The notes under the pieces: model-generated
Databases searched by the model: none
Told to the model about the DNA's origin: nothing
Seen by the model: the letters and a program-made list of their open reading frames with translations, nothing else
Assembly (NCBI GenBank): GCA_932222125.1
Contig: CAKNZJ010000244.1
Location: forward strand, 1 to 17,298
Source of the DNA: an uncultured Clostridia bacterium
GTDB lineage: Bacteria; Bacillota; Clostridia; Oscillospirales; Oscillospiraceae
Length of the DNA stretch: 17,298 bases
Reading direction: 5' to 3'
Part shown: in pieces, positions 1 through 5,930 of the stretch
Layout: each line of letters begins with the position of its first letter
How positions within the stretch are numbered: the first letter of the stretch is position 1
Position numbers and translations under genes: made by a program

Positions 1-122
1 ATCACCTTCTCCATAGAGGTAGAGCCATCAGTGGTGACGGTGCCGGACGTTTTCTGTGAACATCCCGCCATAACCGACAGGGCCAGCACAGCGGCCAGCA
101 CAAGACTTGCTGATTTTTTCAT
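1..122 (-). CDS. pstS: Phosphate ABC transporter substrate-binding lipoprotein PstS, N-terminal part
   Basis: Only the first 40 codons lie in the window and the gene runs off the left edge. The product starts MKKSASLVLAAVLALSVMAG followed by Cys21, a lipoprotein signal peptide with a VMAGC lipobox, so the mature protein would be anchored to the outer face of the membrane. After a short linker comes TDGSTSMEKV, the N-terminal phosphate-binding motif typical of PstS. PstS binds orthophosphate and delivers it to the PstCAB importer. The start ATG (120-122) has an AAGGAGA ribosome site. The remaining pst genes would lie beyond the left edge. Another phosphate or oxyanion-binding family member is possible because so little is visible. 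Confidence 0.8.
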   Translation of the reverse strand, partial: MKKSASLVLAAVLALSVMAGCSQKTSGTVTTDGSTSMEKV

Positions 123-159
123 GTTCAAATTTCTCCTTTCGATTTTGGGGTACGAGAAA

Positions 160-214
160 AGAATACTGCTGTCGTGTAAAAATCAAAAGGCAAGTATTGT
201 AAAATTGAGGTAAA
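160..214 (-). promoter_or_regulatory. Candidate PhoP box and promoter of pstS
   Basis: On the minus strand TTTACC (209-214) and TTTACA (198-203) are spaced exactly 11 bp apart, and another TTTACA lies at 175-180. TT(A/C/T)ACA repeats at 11-bp spacing are the known PhoP-binding pattern of Bacillus subtilis Pho promoters. A possible -10, TATTCT (160-165), follows with only a weak -35 (TTTTGA at 17 bp or TTGATT at 15 bp), as expected for an activated promoter. The region is AT-rich, so chance is possible. Confidence 0.35.
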
Positions 215-244
215 AATGCGCCCCAGTATGACCAGGGCGCATTT
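214..244 (-). terminator. Intrinsic terminator of tnpV
   Basis: A 10-bp stem (AAATGCGCCC at 214-223, its complement at 235-244) with an 11-nt loop is followed on the minus strand by TTTTTA. It starts 11 bp past the tnpV stop codon and separates tnpV from pstS. Confidence 0.75.
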
Positions 245-254
245 GATATGGAAG

Positions 255-632
255 CTAAACATATATCAGATCAGAAAAAATGATTTCCTCCACTTGGGCT
301 TTACAGCAATTCATCAGCCCCACCCATTTCATTGGATCAGATGTTTTCAGCATCTCAGTGATTCCTTGGGCCTCTGCCATCTGCTGGATGATGGTATCAA
401 ACTGTTCTCGGGCCTGCTGGTCAATATCGGCGAGGTAGCCGTTCAGCTTGCCGCTCAACAGCAAGGCGTTATACAGAACTGGGCGGTATTCTTTGAGATA
501 CCGCTTGTGCCGCTGCCCCCACACGCCGACCAACTGTTCTTCTTCAGCGGGTACGGTCAGACAGGGGAAATAGTAGTCGCCAATCAGTTCATACCAAAGA
601 CCGTTGTTCTCATTAAAAATGTACTTGTTCAT
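255..632 (-). CDS. tnpV: TnpV family transposon-encoded protein
   Basis: A 125-residue protein that I recognise as the TnpV family, an accessory gene of Tn4451-like clostridial mobilizable elements whose biochemical role is unknown. Family hallmarks seen are NNGLWYELIGDYYFPCL near the N-terminus, VWGQRHKRYLKEYRPVLYN in the middle, SGKLNGYLADIDQQA and the near-terminal DPMKWVGLMN. The start at 632 is chosen over an in-frame upstream ATG (665) because GGAGG (641-645) lies 8 nt before it and family members begin at this point. No intact recombinase (TnpX) or other tnp gene is adjacent, so this is probably a stranded remnant of a mobile element or a solo acquisition. Length is about normal for the family. 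Confidence 0.85.
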   Translation of the reverse strand: MNKYIFNENNGLWYELIGDYYFPCLTVPAEEEQLVGVWGQRHKRYLKEYRPVLYNALLLSGKLNGYLADIDQQAREQFDTIIQQMAEAQGITEMLKTSDPMKWVGLMNCCKAQVEEIIFSDLIYV

Positions 633-1010
633 GTTGAAATCCTCCGCTATAATATATTTGCACATACGTCACAGTTCTCCGATTGCCACACGCTGTTATA
701 TCCTGTTGCGGGATTTTCTTGCCCTTGCTTTTGCCCTTATGAGCAGCCAGGGTAAGGGTAAACTTGTGTGAAACCGAATAAAGGGATAAGGCGAACACAC
801 TGTAAAAAATCTTTTGTTTTCAAGGTTTTTGGAGGATTTTATTGAAAATCTACGGTGAGCGATAACCGCTCATAAAATCGTAGTATTCAAATTCCAGTTT
901 ATCGCTCTGATGATAGCATGGTACATGCTTTTTGCCAACTTTTTTTCATGAAATCGCCGGAGTTTTAACCAGTAACACTTATCTTGAAAAGGGACTATAA
1001 AAGTCTACTG
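633..1010. other. Gene-free stretch with an imperfect palindrome (842-890)
   Basis: I find no convincing coding region here. At 842-890 three nested stems can form: TTGAA (842-846) with TTCAA (886-890), CTACG (850-854) with CGTAG (879-883), and TGAGCG (856-861) with CGCTCA (867-872). At 915-933 a 6-bp stem AGCATG/CATGCT with a 3-nt loop is followed by five T residues, a weak terminator-like element on the plus strand. GGAGG (831-835) precedes a TTG, but that frame closes after seven codons. Confidence 0.4.
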
Positions 1011-1039
1011 TTTACAAACGGAGGGAAGGGTGATACAAT
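1011..1039 (+). promoter_or_regulatory. Promoter of queT
   Basis: TTTACA (1011-1016) and TACAAT (1034-1039) are separated by 17 bp. Transcription would begin near 1046, exactly at the base of the first hairpin of the downstream leader RNA, which supports both calls. Confidence 0.7.
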
Positions 1040-1045
1040 GCTTAC

Positions 1046-1170
1046 TGACCGATCTCCACTTCGGTCCAAACGGCGGACAGAATGCCGCGGGTAGCCATAG
1101 GCGTGAGGCTGCCCGGAAGGAACGTCCGCCGCTGTGCCACGCGCCGGCACTCTAAATATAATCTGGAGGT
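1046..1170 (+). promoter_or_regulatory. Structured queT leader, probable preQ1 riboswitch (class III-like)
   Basis: Hairpin 1 pairs 1047-1052 (GACCGA) with 1061-1066 (TCGGTC). Its loop region 1052-1058 (ATCTCCA) is complementary to 1164-1170 (TGGAGGT), the ribosome site of queT: seven antiparallel pairs including one G-U, the outermost of which competes with the closing pair of hairpin 1. Between the two lies a long arm: 1071-1078 with 1124-1131 (8 bp perfect), capped by 1088-1096 with 1107-1115 (9 bp, one G-U). A third hairpin pairs 1134-1138 (GTGCC) with 1146-1150. A 5' hairpin loop pairing with the Shine-Dalgarno sequence around an inserted arm is the known organisation of class II and III preQ1 riboswitches, and queT is their usual downstream gene. 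The inferred mode is translational OFF on ligand binding. I did not match a covariance model; class assignment is inference. Confidence 0.65.
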
Positions 1171-1176
1171 TTTTTT

Positions 1177-1695
1177 ATGCGCAAGTTTTCTCTGAGAGAC
1201 ATGACCCTTGCCGCGTCCATTGCCGCCGTTTACGCAACACTCACCCTTGTTTTGCCTATTCCGCAATATGGTGGCATACAGTTGAGGGTAGCGGAAGCGC
1301 TCACGGTACTGCCATTTTTATTTCCGGCAGCTGTCCCTGGACTGACCGTTGGCTGTTTCCTGGCCAATCTGCTGGGCTCCCACATGGTGGTGGACTGGAT
1401 ATTTGGCACTCTGGCCACCTTGTTAGCCGCTCTATGGACATCCCGAATGAAAAACCGTTGGCTGGTCCCTTTGCCCCCGGTAATCTGCAATGCGCTGATC
1501 GTAGGCGCTGAAATTGCCTACTTTTTTCCTGAGGGAATGGCATTCTGGCCCGCTTATGCTCTGAATGCGTTCACGGTGGGAGTGGGGGAATTGATTGCCT
1601 GCTATGTGTTGGGCAGTCTGTTGCTGACTGCCTTGCCCCGGATCAAGTTTTTTCAGCCGTTCCTGCGTCAGCCGGGGCAGATCCAGCCGGCATAG
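1177..1695 (+). CDS. queT: QueT family queuosine-precursor transporter (ECF S-component)
   Basis: A 172-residue hydrophobic protein with five or six likely membrane segments. It carries features I associate with the QueT (DUF988) family: the N-terminal MTLAASIAAVYATLTL helix, GGIQLRVAEALTVLPFLFP and the GCFLANLLGS motif. QueT is the predicted substrate-binding membrane subunit for preQ1/preQ0 uptake, working with a shared ECF energizing module encoded elsewhere. The ATG at 1177 follows TGGAGG (1164-1169) by 7 nt, and that ribosome site is complementary to the upstream hairpin loop. The gene is monocistronic: a strong hairpin terminator lies about 100 bp downstream. Length is normal and nothing appears broken. 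Confidence 0.9.
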   Translation: MRKFSLRDMTLAASIAAVYATLTLVLPIPQYGGIQLRVAEALTVLPFLFPAAVPGLTVGCFLANLLGSHMVVDWIFGTLATLLAALWTSRMKNRWLVPLPPVICNALIVGAEIAYFFPEGMAFWPAYALNAFTVGVGELIACYVLGSLLLTALPRIKFFQPFLRQPGQIQPA

Positions 1696-1735
1696 GGTGA
1701 AAGAGTATACTTGTTGTTTGCCGTTTGGGGCATTG

Positions 1736-1780
1736 TATGAAAAAAGGCGCGATGGTTAGGCAGAGTCCCATAAGGAAGTA
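1736..1780 (+). repeat. Left 45-bp terminal inverted repeat of the redox cassette
   Basis: This block, beginning TATGAAAAAAGGCGCGATGG, recurs inverted at 8135-8179: 38 of 45 positions match without gaps, and the outer 20 are identical. Mismatches cluster at 1756-1766. It lies just after queT and just before the recombinase remnant. The pair brackets a 6.4-kb segment of different base composition. No matching target duplication is evident outside the two copies. Confidence 0.8.
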
Positions 1781-1798
1781 AATGAGATTTTCGGTGAA

Positions 1799-1829
1799 AC
1801 CGGCGTGGCGAAAGTCACGCCGGTTTTTC
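1799..1829. terminator. Intrinsic terminator downstream of queT
   Basis: Stem ACCGGCGTG (1799-1807) pairs with CACGCCGGT (1816-1824), extended by a G-U and a C-G pair to a GAAA tetraloop, and is followed on the plus strand by TTTTTC. It lies inside the left edge of the cassette and overlaps the last codons of the recombinase remnant, so it ends rightward transcription from queT. Confidence 0.8.
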
Positions 1830-2409
1830 TATCTCTGCCGGCAGTTCTGGTTTCACAAGCGAAATCCTTATTTTCCCCACATAAGTAAAGTGAACTTCAA
1901 TCGTGACATGCTTTTTCCCGCCGATTTTCTCCGGGCTGTGGATTACGGTTTTTTCAATTAGTTCGTTTACTGTAGCAGCATTAAGTTCCTATCAAGTCGG
2001 AATACCTCTCGGCAAGCTGAAGGAAACGCCCCACATCGGCGATTTGTCCGGCTTCATTTTCAATTTCCTGTTCTAGTGAAACGGCAAGTCTCTGAATTTC
2101 TTCCTGCTTCATTTCATACTGTGCCGAGAGCTTTTGAAAACGAAGGTCACTCAGTTTGCCAAGAACGGAATCCTCATAAAGCCGTTGGATGATCTTATCC
2201 AAATCCTCCATACGTTTCTGCGCCCCTGATAGGACTTTCCGTTTCTGTATCAGTTCCGCTTTCCGGCTGATTTCGTCCTGTGCCAGCATTTCCTATGTAA
2301 AATCATCCCGGAACAAACGCACATAGGTCAGCGTCCCTTGAACGCATTCCAGCACCCGCTTATAAAGCGTGACTTCCCGGATGTTAAAAATAAATTTTTC
2401 TTTGCTCAT
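1815..2409 (-). pseudogene. Decayed 3' fragment of a large serine recombinase
   Basis: Reading leftward from 2409, the fragments match the C-terminal part of Tn4451-type large serine recombinases. They are a stretch with TLYKRVLECVQGTLTYVRLF, then the coiled-coil segment with RMEDLDKIIQRLYEDSVLGK, then a DUF4368-like tail with AATVNELIEKTVIHSPEKIG and HVTIEVHFTYVGKIRISL. The frame is broken twice: by a TAG at 2293-2295 and by a one-base frameshift near 1983-1990 just before the tail. The catalytic resolvase domain and zinc-ribbon start are absent, and similarity begins abruptly 6 bp after the flavodoxin stop codon. It is a non-functional trace of a mobile element that probably carried or accepted the neighbouring cassette. 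Confidence 0.8.
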
Positions 2410-2414
2410 ATTGG

Positions 2415-3110
2415 CTATTTTACAATCACATTCTCAAGCCAGGTTTCCATCGTTTCTTTCGTAGTCCCAGCTTCAAAACGCTTTCCTTCCAACCAGTTCA
2501 CAGAGTCCGAAAACAACCCATGCAGATTATCGGTACTGGAGCCAATCCCGCTGCTATGGGAAGTGCAGAAGGGGATTATTGTCTTTCCTGAAAAATCATA
2601 GCGTTCCAAAAAGGTGCTGATAATTCTCGGTGCTTGACCATGCCAGATCGGATAGCCGAGAATAATCGTATCGTATTCTTCCATATTTTCTACACTATCA
2701 ACGATTGGAGGACGTGCAGAAGGATCATTTTGCTCCTGATCCGCCCGTCCATTCGTATAATAAGCCAAATCCGCCTTCGTATAAGGGACTTCCGGCACAA
2801 TTTCATAAATATCAGCATCTAAAATTTCCGCCGCATATTCCGCTAACGGCTCCGTTGTTCCGGTAGCGGAAAAATACACCACCAAAGTTTTCTGCTCCAT
2901 ATTTGTTTCCTTTTCCAACCCTGAAACAGACTCGGACGGTTCCTGAGTTTCCGTTTCAGAGCTTTCTTTGTTATAATCTATGGATTGTTCCGTCTGTACT
3001 TCCGACTGTCCCGAAATGCTTTCCTGTCCGCCCTTTGCCGCGATATTCCTACAGCCAGCCATGACAAAAAGCAGTATAAAGAAAAACAGTACACAAATTG
3101 ATTTTTTCAT
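2415..3110 (-). CDS. Flavodoxin-like lipoprotein
   Basis: A 231-residue protein. Residues 1-20 form a lipoprotein signal (MKKSICV, a Phe/Leu-rich core, lipobox VMAGC with Cys20). Residues 21-70 are a Ser/Thr/Glu/Gln-rich linker and 71-231 a flavodoxin fold. Family signs are VVYFSATGTTEPLAE (77-91, the FMN phosphate loop after the first strand), GYPIWHGQAP (FMN-ring loop) and the later FCTSHSSGIGSS. It would bind FMN and carry electrons, probably outside the membrane. The gene is last in the leftward operon. Its ATG is 2 nt after the preceding stop and its AGGAGG ribosome site lies within that gene, so translation is coupled. A second ribosome site and ATG at the linker/domain border (Met71) could yield a cytoplasmic form. 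The electron partner is unknown. Confidence 0.85.
   Translation of the reverse strand: MKKSICVLFFFILLFVMAGCRNIAAKGGQESISGQSEVQTEQSIDYNKESSETETQEPSESVSGLEKETNMEQKTLVVYFSATGTTEPLAEYAAEILDADIYEIVPEVPYTKADLAYYTNGRADQEQNDPSARPPIVDSVENMEEYDTIILGYPIWHGQAPRIISTFLERYDFSGKTIIPFCTSHSSGIGSSTDNLHGLFSDSVNWLEGKRFEAGTTKETMETWLENVIVK
2898..2913 (-). promoter_or_regulatory. Internal ribosome site and ATG at the flavodoxin domain border
   Basis: Inside the flavodoxin gene AAAGGA (2908-2913) lies 7 nt before an in-frame ATG (2898-2900, Met71). The catalytic domain begins immediately after it (EQKTLVVYFSATG). Initiation here would give a signal-less cytoplasmic flavodoxin. It may be active or a relic of an ancestral cytoplasmic gene. 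Confidence 0.45.
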
Positions 3111-3112
3111 CG

Positions 3113-3712
3113 TTACCGCCTCCTTTCATCCAGTGCTTTCAAAAGATAAGCCATATTTCGCCCAAGACTTCTCATGGTTTCCAGACCTTCGTCATCCGAC
3201 TGAACATCCCCCGGCATCTGGCCGTAAGCCATCGACCAATAGGAAGAACCGACTACAAACATATTTTGCAGCATAAAGAAGTGGTTCATGGAATCCAGTG
3301 CGGAAAGTGCGCCGCCTCTGCGTGCTGCCGTAACAGCTGCGCCGGCTTTATGTGCGAACAGATTTTCACTCCGGTTCATATCCGTCACCACGGACGCCCG
3401 TTCCAAAAGCGCCTGCATATTCGCAGACATATTTGCCGTATAAACCGGGGAACCGAGAATGATTCCGTCAGCCTGTGTCATTTTTTCAAAGATTTCCTGA
3501 AACAGATCCTTTTTGTGAACGCAGTTTTTCCTTCCGCCGCAGGCCCAGCAAGCCTTACACGGTTCCATTTTTTTGCCGGAAAGCTGAATCATCTCTGTTT
3601 CAATGTCTTCTTTATTCAGCTCCTCAAATACGGTATTGATAAGTAGCGCCGTATTTCCATCTTTTCTCGCGCTGCTGTTAATCGCTAAAACCTTCATGTC
3701 TATTTCATCCAT
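3113..3712 (-). CDS. Iron-sulfur flavoprotein / NADPH-dependent FMN reductase family protein (Isf type)
   Basis: A 199-residue flavodoxin-fold protein. The N-terminal VLAINSSARKDGNTALLI (8-25) is the FMN phosphate-binding loop of the NADPH-dependent FMN reductase family. Cys52, Cys55, Cys58 and Cys64 form the compact CX2CX2CX5C motif that binds a [4Fe-4S] cluster in archaeal and clostridial Isf proteins. LGSPVYTANMSANMQALLER is the FMN-ring and dimer region. It probably moves electrons between a low-potential donor and flavin in the cytoplasm; no signal peptide is present. The start at 3712 is preceded by AAGGA at 7 nt, overlapping the end of the upstream reductase gene. A second ATG at Met6 is possible but lacks a better site. 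The gene is coupled to the flavodoxin downstream (2-nt gap). Confidence 0.85.
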   Translation of the reverse strand: MDEIDMKVLAINSSARKDGNTALLINTVFEELNKEDIETEMIQLSGKKMEPCKACWACGGRKNCVHKKDLFQEIFEKMTQADGIILGSPVYTANMSANMQALLERASVVTDMNRSENLFAHKAGAAVTAARRGGALSALDSMNHFFMLQNMFVVGSSYWSMAYGQMPGDVQSDDEGLETMRSLGRNMAYLLKALDERRR

Positions 3713-3722
3713 CTATGTATCC

Positions 3723-4751
3723 TTAATACCAGTCATGCTTCTCGCCACGGTCAAGATCATTGATCCGCTCCATTTCCTCCTCAGTCAAAGAGAAATGATA
3801 CAGTTCCGTGTTCTCCCTGATGTGGTCGGGATTACTGGAACCGGGAATTACTACCACGCCTTTTTGCAAGTTCCACCGCAAAATGACCTGTGCGGAAGAC
3901 ACATCGTGCGCTTCAGCAATTGCCGAAATCACCGGATTGCCAAGCAGCTCTGCCGTATGTCCCCGTCCGCCCAGCGGATACCAGCCCTGCACTACAATCC
4001 CCAAATCCTGAATAAATGGGATGACATCATTTTCCTGGTAGTAGGGATGAATCTCGTTCTGCACGAGTGCGGGAACCGTATCCACCTGCGGCAGAAATTC
4101 GGTCAGTTCCTCCACATACCAGTTAGACAGGCCAATGGAACGGATCTTTCCATCTGCCACAAACTGCTCCATCGCTTTGTATGCCTTCACATCGTTGTCA
4201 TCCGGGTGGTGCAGGAGCATCATATCCACATAGCCGATATTCAGACGATCCAGACACGCCTGAATAGACTGCTCCGGGTTTTTCATTTCGCTGCCCGGAT
4301 AGATTTTTGTGATAACGAAAATGTCCTCCCGCCGGATGATGCCCTCGTCGATTGCCTCCCGGATTGCCTGACCGATTTCCTCCTCGTTGCCGTATGCAGA
4401 GGCGGTGTCAATAAGACGCGCGCCACTGGACAGCGCAGATTTTAAAGCATTGATACATTCATCCCCGTGAAAGCTGTAGGTTCCCAGCCCATTGATCGGC
4501 ATCTCATAGCCGCTGTTCAGTATGACTGTCTTTGTTTCAAAATCAAATTCTGCTTTCATAGTAGTTTCCTCCTCTGTATCTGTTGCAGCACTCTCCTGGG
4601 CTGCCGCTTCTTCGCCTTCCTGTGCGCCTTCCGCCGCCGTAGATGTTTCTATATTTCCGTCTGCGTCCGTTTCCGTCTGCATGATCTGACCACAGGCTGT
4701 CATAGAAAATACCAGCGTCAGAAGAAGCGCAAGGCTAACTATTTTCTTCAT
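3723..4751 (-). CDS. Aldo/keto reductase with lipoprotein signal
   Basis: A 342-residue protein. Residues 1-20 form a lipoprotein signal (lipobox SMTAC, Cys20), 21-64 an acidic Glu/Ala/Thr-rich linker and 65-342 a complete aldo/keto reductase barrel. The catalytic tetrad is intact: Asp115 and Tyr120 (LIDTASAYGNE), Lys149 (VITKIY) and His181 (LLHHP). The C-terminal GVVVIPGSSNPDHIREN region is the NADPH phosphate-binding part. The barrel is normal length, closest in feel to 2,5-diketogluconate-reductase-like AKRs. A secreted NADPH enzyme is odd, and a perfect AGGAGG site with ATG at Met65 precedes the barrel, so a cytoplasmic form is plausible. The gene overlaps the acetyltransferase upstream by 17 bp, suggesting coupled translation, and is followed 10 bp later by the Isf gene. 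Substrate unknown. Confidence 0.9.
   Translation of the reverse strand: MKKIVSLALLLTLVFSMTACGQIMQTETDADGNIETSTAAEGAQEGEEAAAQESAATDTEEETTMKAEFDFETKTVILNSGYEMPINGLGTYSFHGDECINALKSALSSGARLIDTASAYGNEEEIGQAIREAIDEGIIRREDIFVITKIYPGSEMKNPEQSIQACLDRLNIGYVDMMLLHHPDDNDVKAYKAMEQFVADGKIRSIGLSNWYVEELTEFLPQVDTVPALVQNEIHPYYQENDVIPFIQDLGIVVQGWYPLGGRGHTAELLGNPVISAIAEAHDVSSAQVILRWNLQKGVVVIPGSSNPDHIRENTELYHFSLTEEEMERINDLDRGEKHDWY
4557..4573 (-). promoter_or_regulatory. Internal ribosome site and ATG at the aldo/keto reductase domain border
   Basis: AGGAGG (4568-4573) lies 8 nt before an in-frame ATG (4557-4559, Met65) that begins MKAEFDFETKTV, a normal cytoplasmic aldo/keto reductase N-terminus. This site is at least as good as that of the annotated upstream start. 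It could give a second, signal-less product. Confidence 0.55.
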
Positions 4752-5334
4752 TTACATCCTCCTCAACCGCATCGTTTCTTATAGTTTTAAGTACCTTCGC
4801 AGGCACGCCCCCCACCACAGTATAAGGTGCAACGTCTTTTATCACTACGGCTCCTGCCGCCACCACAGACCATTCTCCAATCGTTACACCGGGCAGGATT
4901 GTGGCGTTTGAGCCAATCCAGACATGGTTTCCGATGGTGATCGGCGCATAATGATTTTTACGGTTATTTGCCGGATCAAGGTCATGGTTAATGGTTGCAA
5001 GTACTACATTGTGTCCAATGAAAGCGCCGTCCCCAATGATAATGCCGCCCTGATCCTGAAAATGGCAGCCGGAATTGATAAACACATCTTTTCCAATCGA
5101 AATATTTTTTCCGAAGTCGGTGTAAAACGGCGGAAACAAGCGGAACGTATCGTCAATCTTTTTTCCTGTGAGCTGTTCCATAAGCTCCCGCAATTCTGCC
5201 GGAGTATGGTAACGGTTGTTGATTTCCATCCCGATCTGGATTGCCTCCTGAAAAAGCGTATTTGCGTGTGCGGCATACGCCGGATGCTTTTCTAACTGCG
5301 TACCAAATCCTTTGATGATTTCCTCCACTGTCAA
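4735..5334 (-). CDS. Sugar O-acetyltransferase (LacA/Maa family, left-handed beta-helix)
   Basis: About 199 residues from a TTG start. An N-terminal helical mac-type segment (NNRYHTPAELRELMEQLTGK) precedes hexapeptide repeats (IGKDVFINSGC, IIIGDGAFIGHNVVL, ITIGNHVWIGSNATILPGV, IGEWSVVAAGAVV) and the typical ending YTVVGGVPAKVLKTI. The catalytic His is in TINHDLDP (residue 117). It transfers acetyl from acetyl-CoA to a sugar or similar hydroxyl in the cytoplasm. The TTG at 5334 follows AAAGGAG at about 11 nt. An in-frame ATG at 5382 overlaps the upstream gene end and lacks a clear ribosome site; it would add 16 residues. A short acidic C-terminal tail overlaps the start of the reductase gene. 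The role within a redox operon is unclear. Confidence 0.88.
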   Translation of the reverse strand: MTVEEIIKGFGTQLEKHPAYAAHANTLFQEAIQIGMEINNRYHTPAELRELMEQLTGKKIDDTFRLFPPFYTDFGKNISIGKDVFINSGCHFQDQGGIIIGDGAFIGHNVVLATINHDLDPANNRKNHYAPITIGNHVWIGSNATILPGVTIGEWSVVAAGAVVIKDVAPYTVVGGVPAKVLKTIRNDAVEEDVNEENS

Positions 5335-5360
5335 AACTTTTTTGTCTCCTTTCCCGCAGG

Positions 5361-5930
5361 TTAAAGCATTTCCTTCTCCCATTCCCGCAGGGTGTGTACG
5401 CCGGTTTCATCGCCCAGCTTTTCCAGACGGCGAATTTCTTCTGCGGTCAATGTGATCTGCGCCGCTTGCGCTGCCTCCCCGACCTGCTTTACCTTCGTCA
5501 CGCCGATAATCGGGAGCGCCCCTTTGGAAATGGCCCATGCTGTTGCGACCTGCGCGGGGCTTGCGTTAAAGCGTGTGCCAATCACGGACAACTCCTCAAT
5601 CAGTGCAGATAGTTCCTTCAAATGTGGATTGTAAGCATCGCCGCGTCCGGTTCCTGCCGGGAAAGGATGTGTTTCATTATATCGTCCGGTAAGCGCCCCC
5701 TGCTCTAAGACCATATAGGCAAAAAAGGCAATGCCGTTTTCCTTACAATAGTCGAGGATGCCAGCCCGCTCCGAGGAACGATGTAGCAGACTAAAATGGT
5801 TCTGCACCGCAGAGATTTTTAATCCTTCTGCCGCAAGAATCTCATTTACCCGTTTTATCTCAGAGAGATTATGGTTGGAAACGCCAATCTTTTTAATCTG
5901 GCCGCTCTTAGCAAGCGGGATCAGCTTCCT
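5361..5930 (-). pseudogene. Aldo/keto reductase, C-terminal half only
   Basis: The frame holds the second half of an aldo/keto reductase: KLIPLAKSGQIKKIGVSNHN, then AVQNHFSLLHRSS, CKENGIAFFAYMVLEQGAL and ISKGALPIIGVTKVKQV (the NADPH-binding end). Residues that would hold the Asp-Tyr-Lys-His tetrad are missing, so it cannot be catalytic. Similarity starts at about 5927, within the last codons of the preceding hydrolase gene in another frame. The start is therefore a deletion joint rather than a natural initiation site. A short product could still start at Met of MQNHFSLLH (5807), but no ribosome site is evident. It differs from the intact reductase at 3723-4751. Confidence 0.85.

Noticed and set aside
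216..755. 179-codon plus-strand reading frame
   Set aside because: It runs antisense to tnpV, has no ribosome site and its product resembles nothing; it is a shadow frame.
613..798. Minus-strand frame upstream of tnpV with basic residues
   Set aside because: No ribosome site or family match, and it overlaps the tnpV start; probably not a gene.
3603..4445. 280-codon plus-strand reading frame
   Set aside because: Antisense to the aldo/keto reductase and Isf genes, which have intact catalytic or cluster motifs; no ribosome site.
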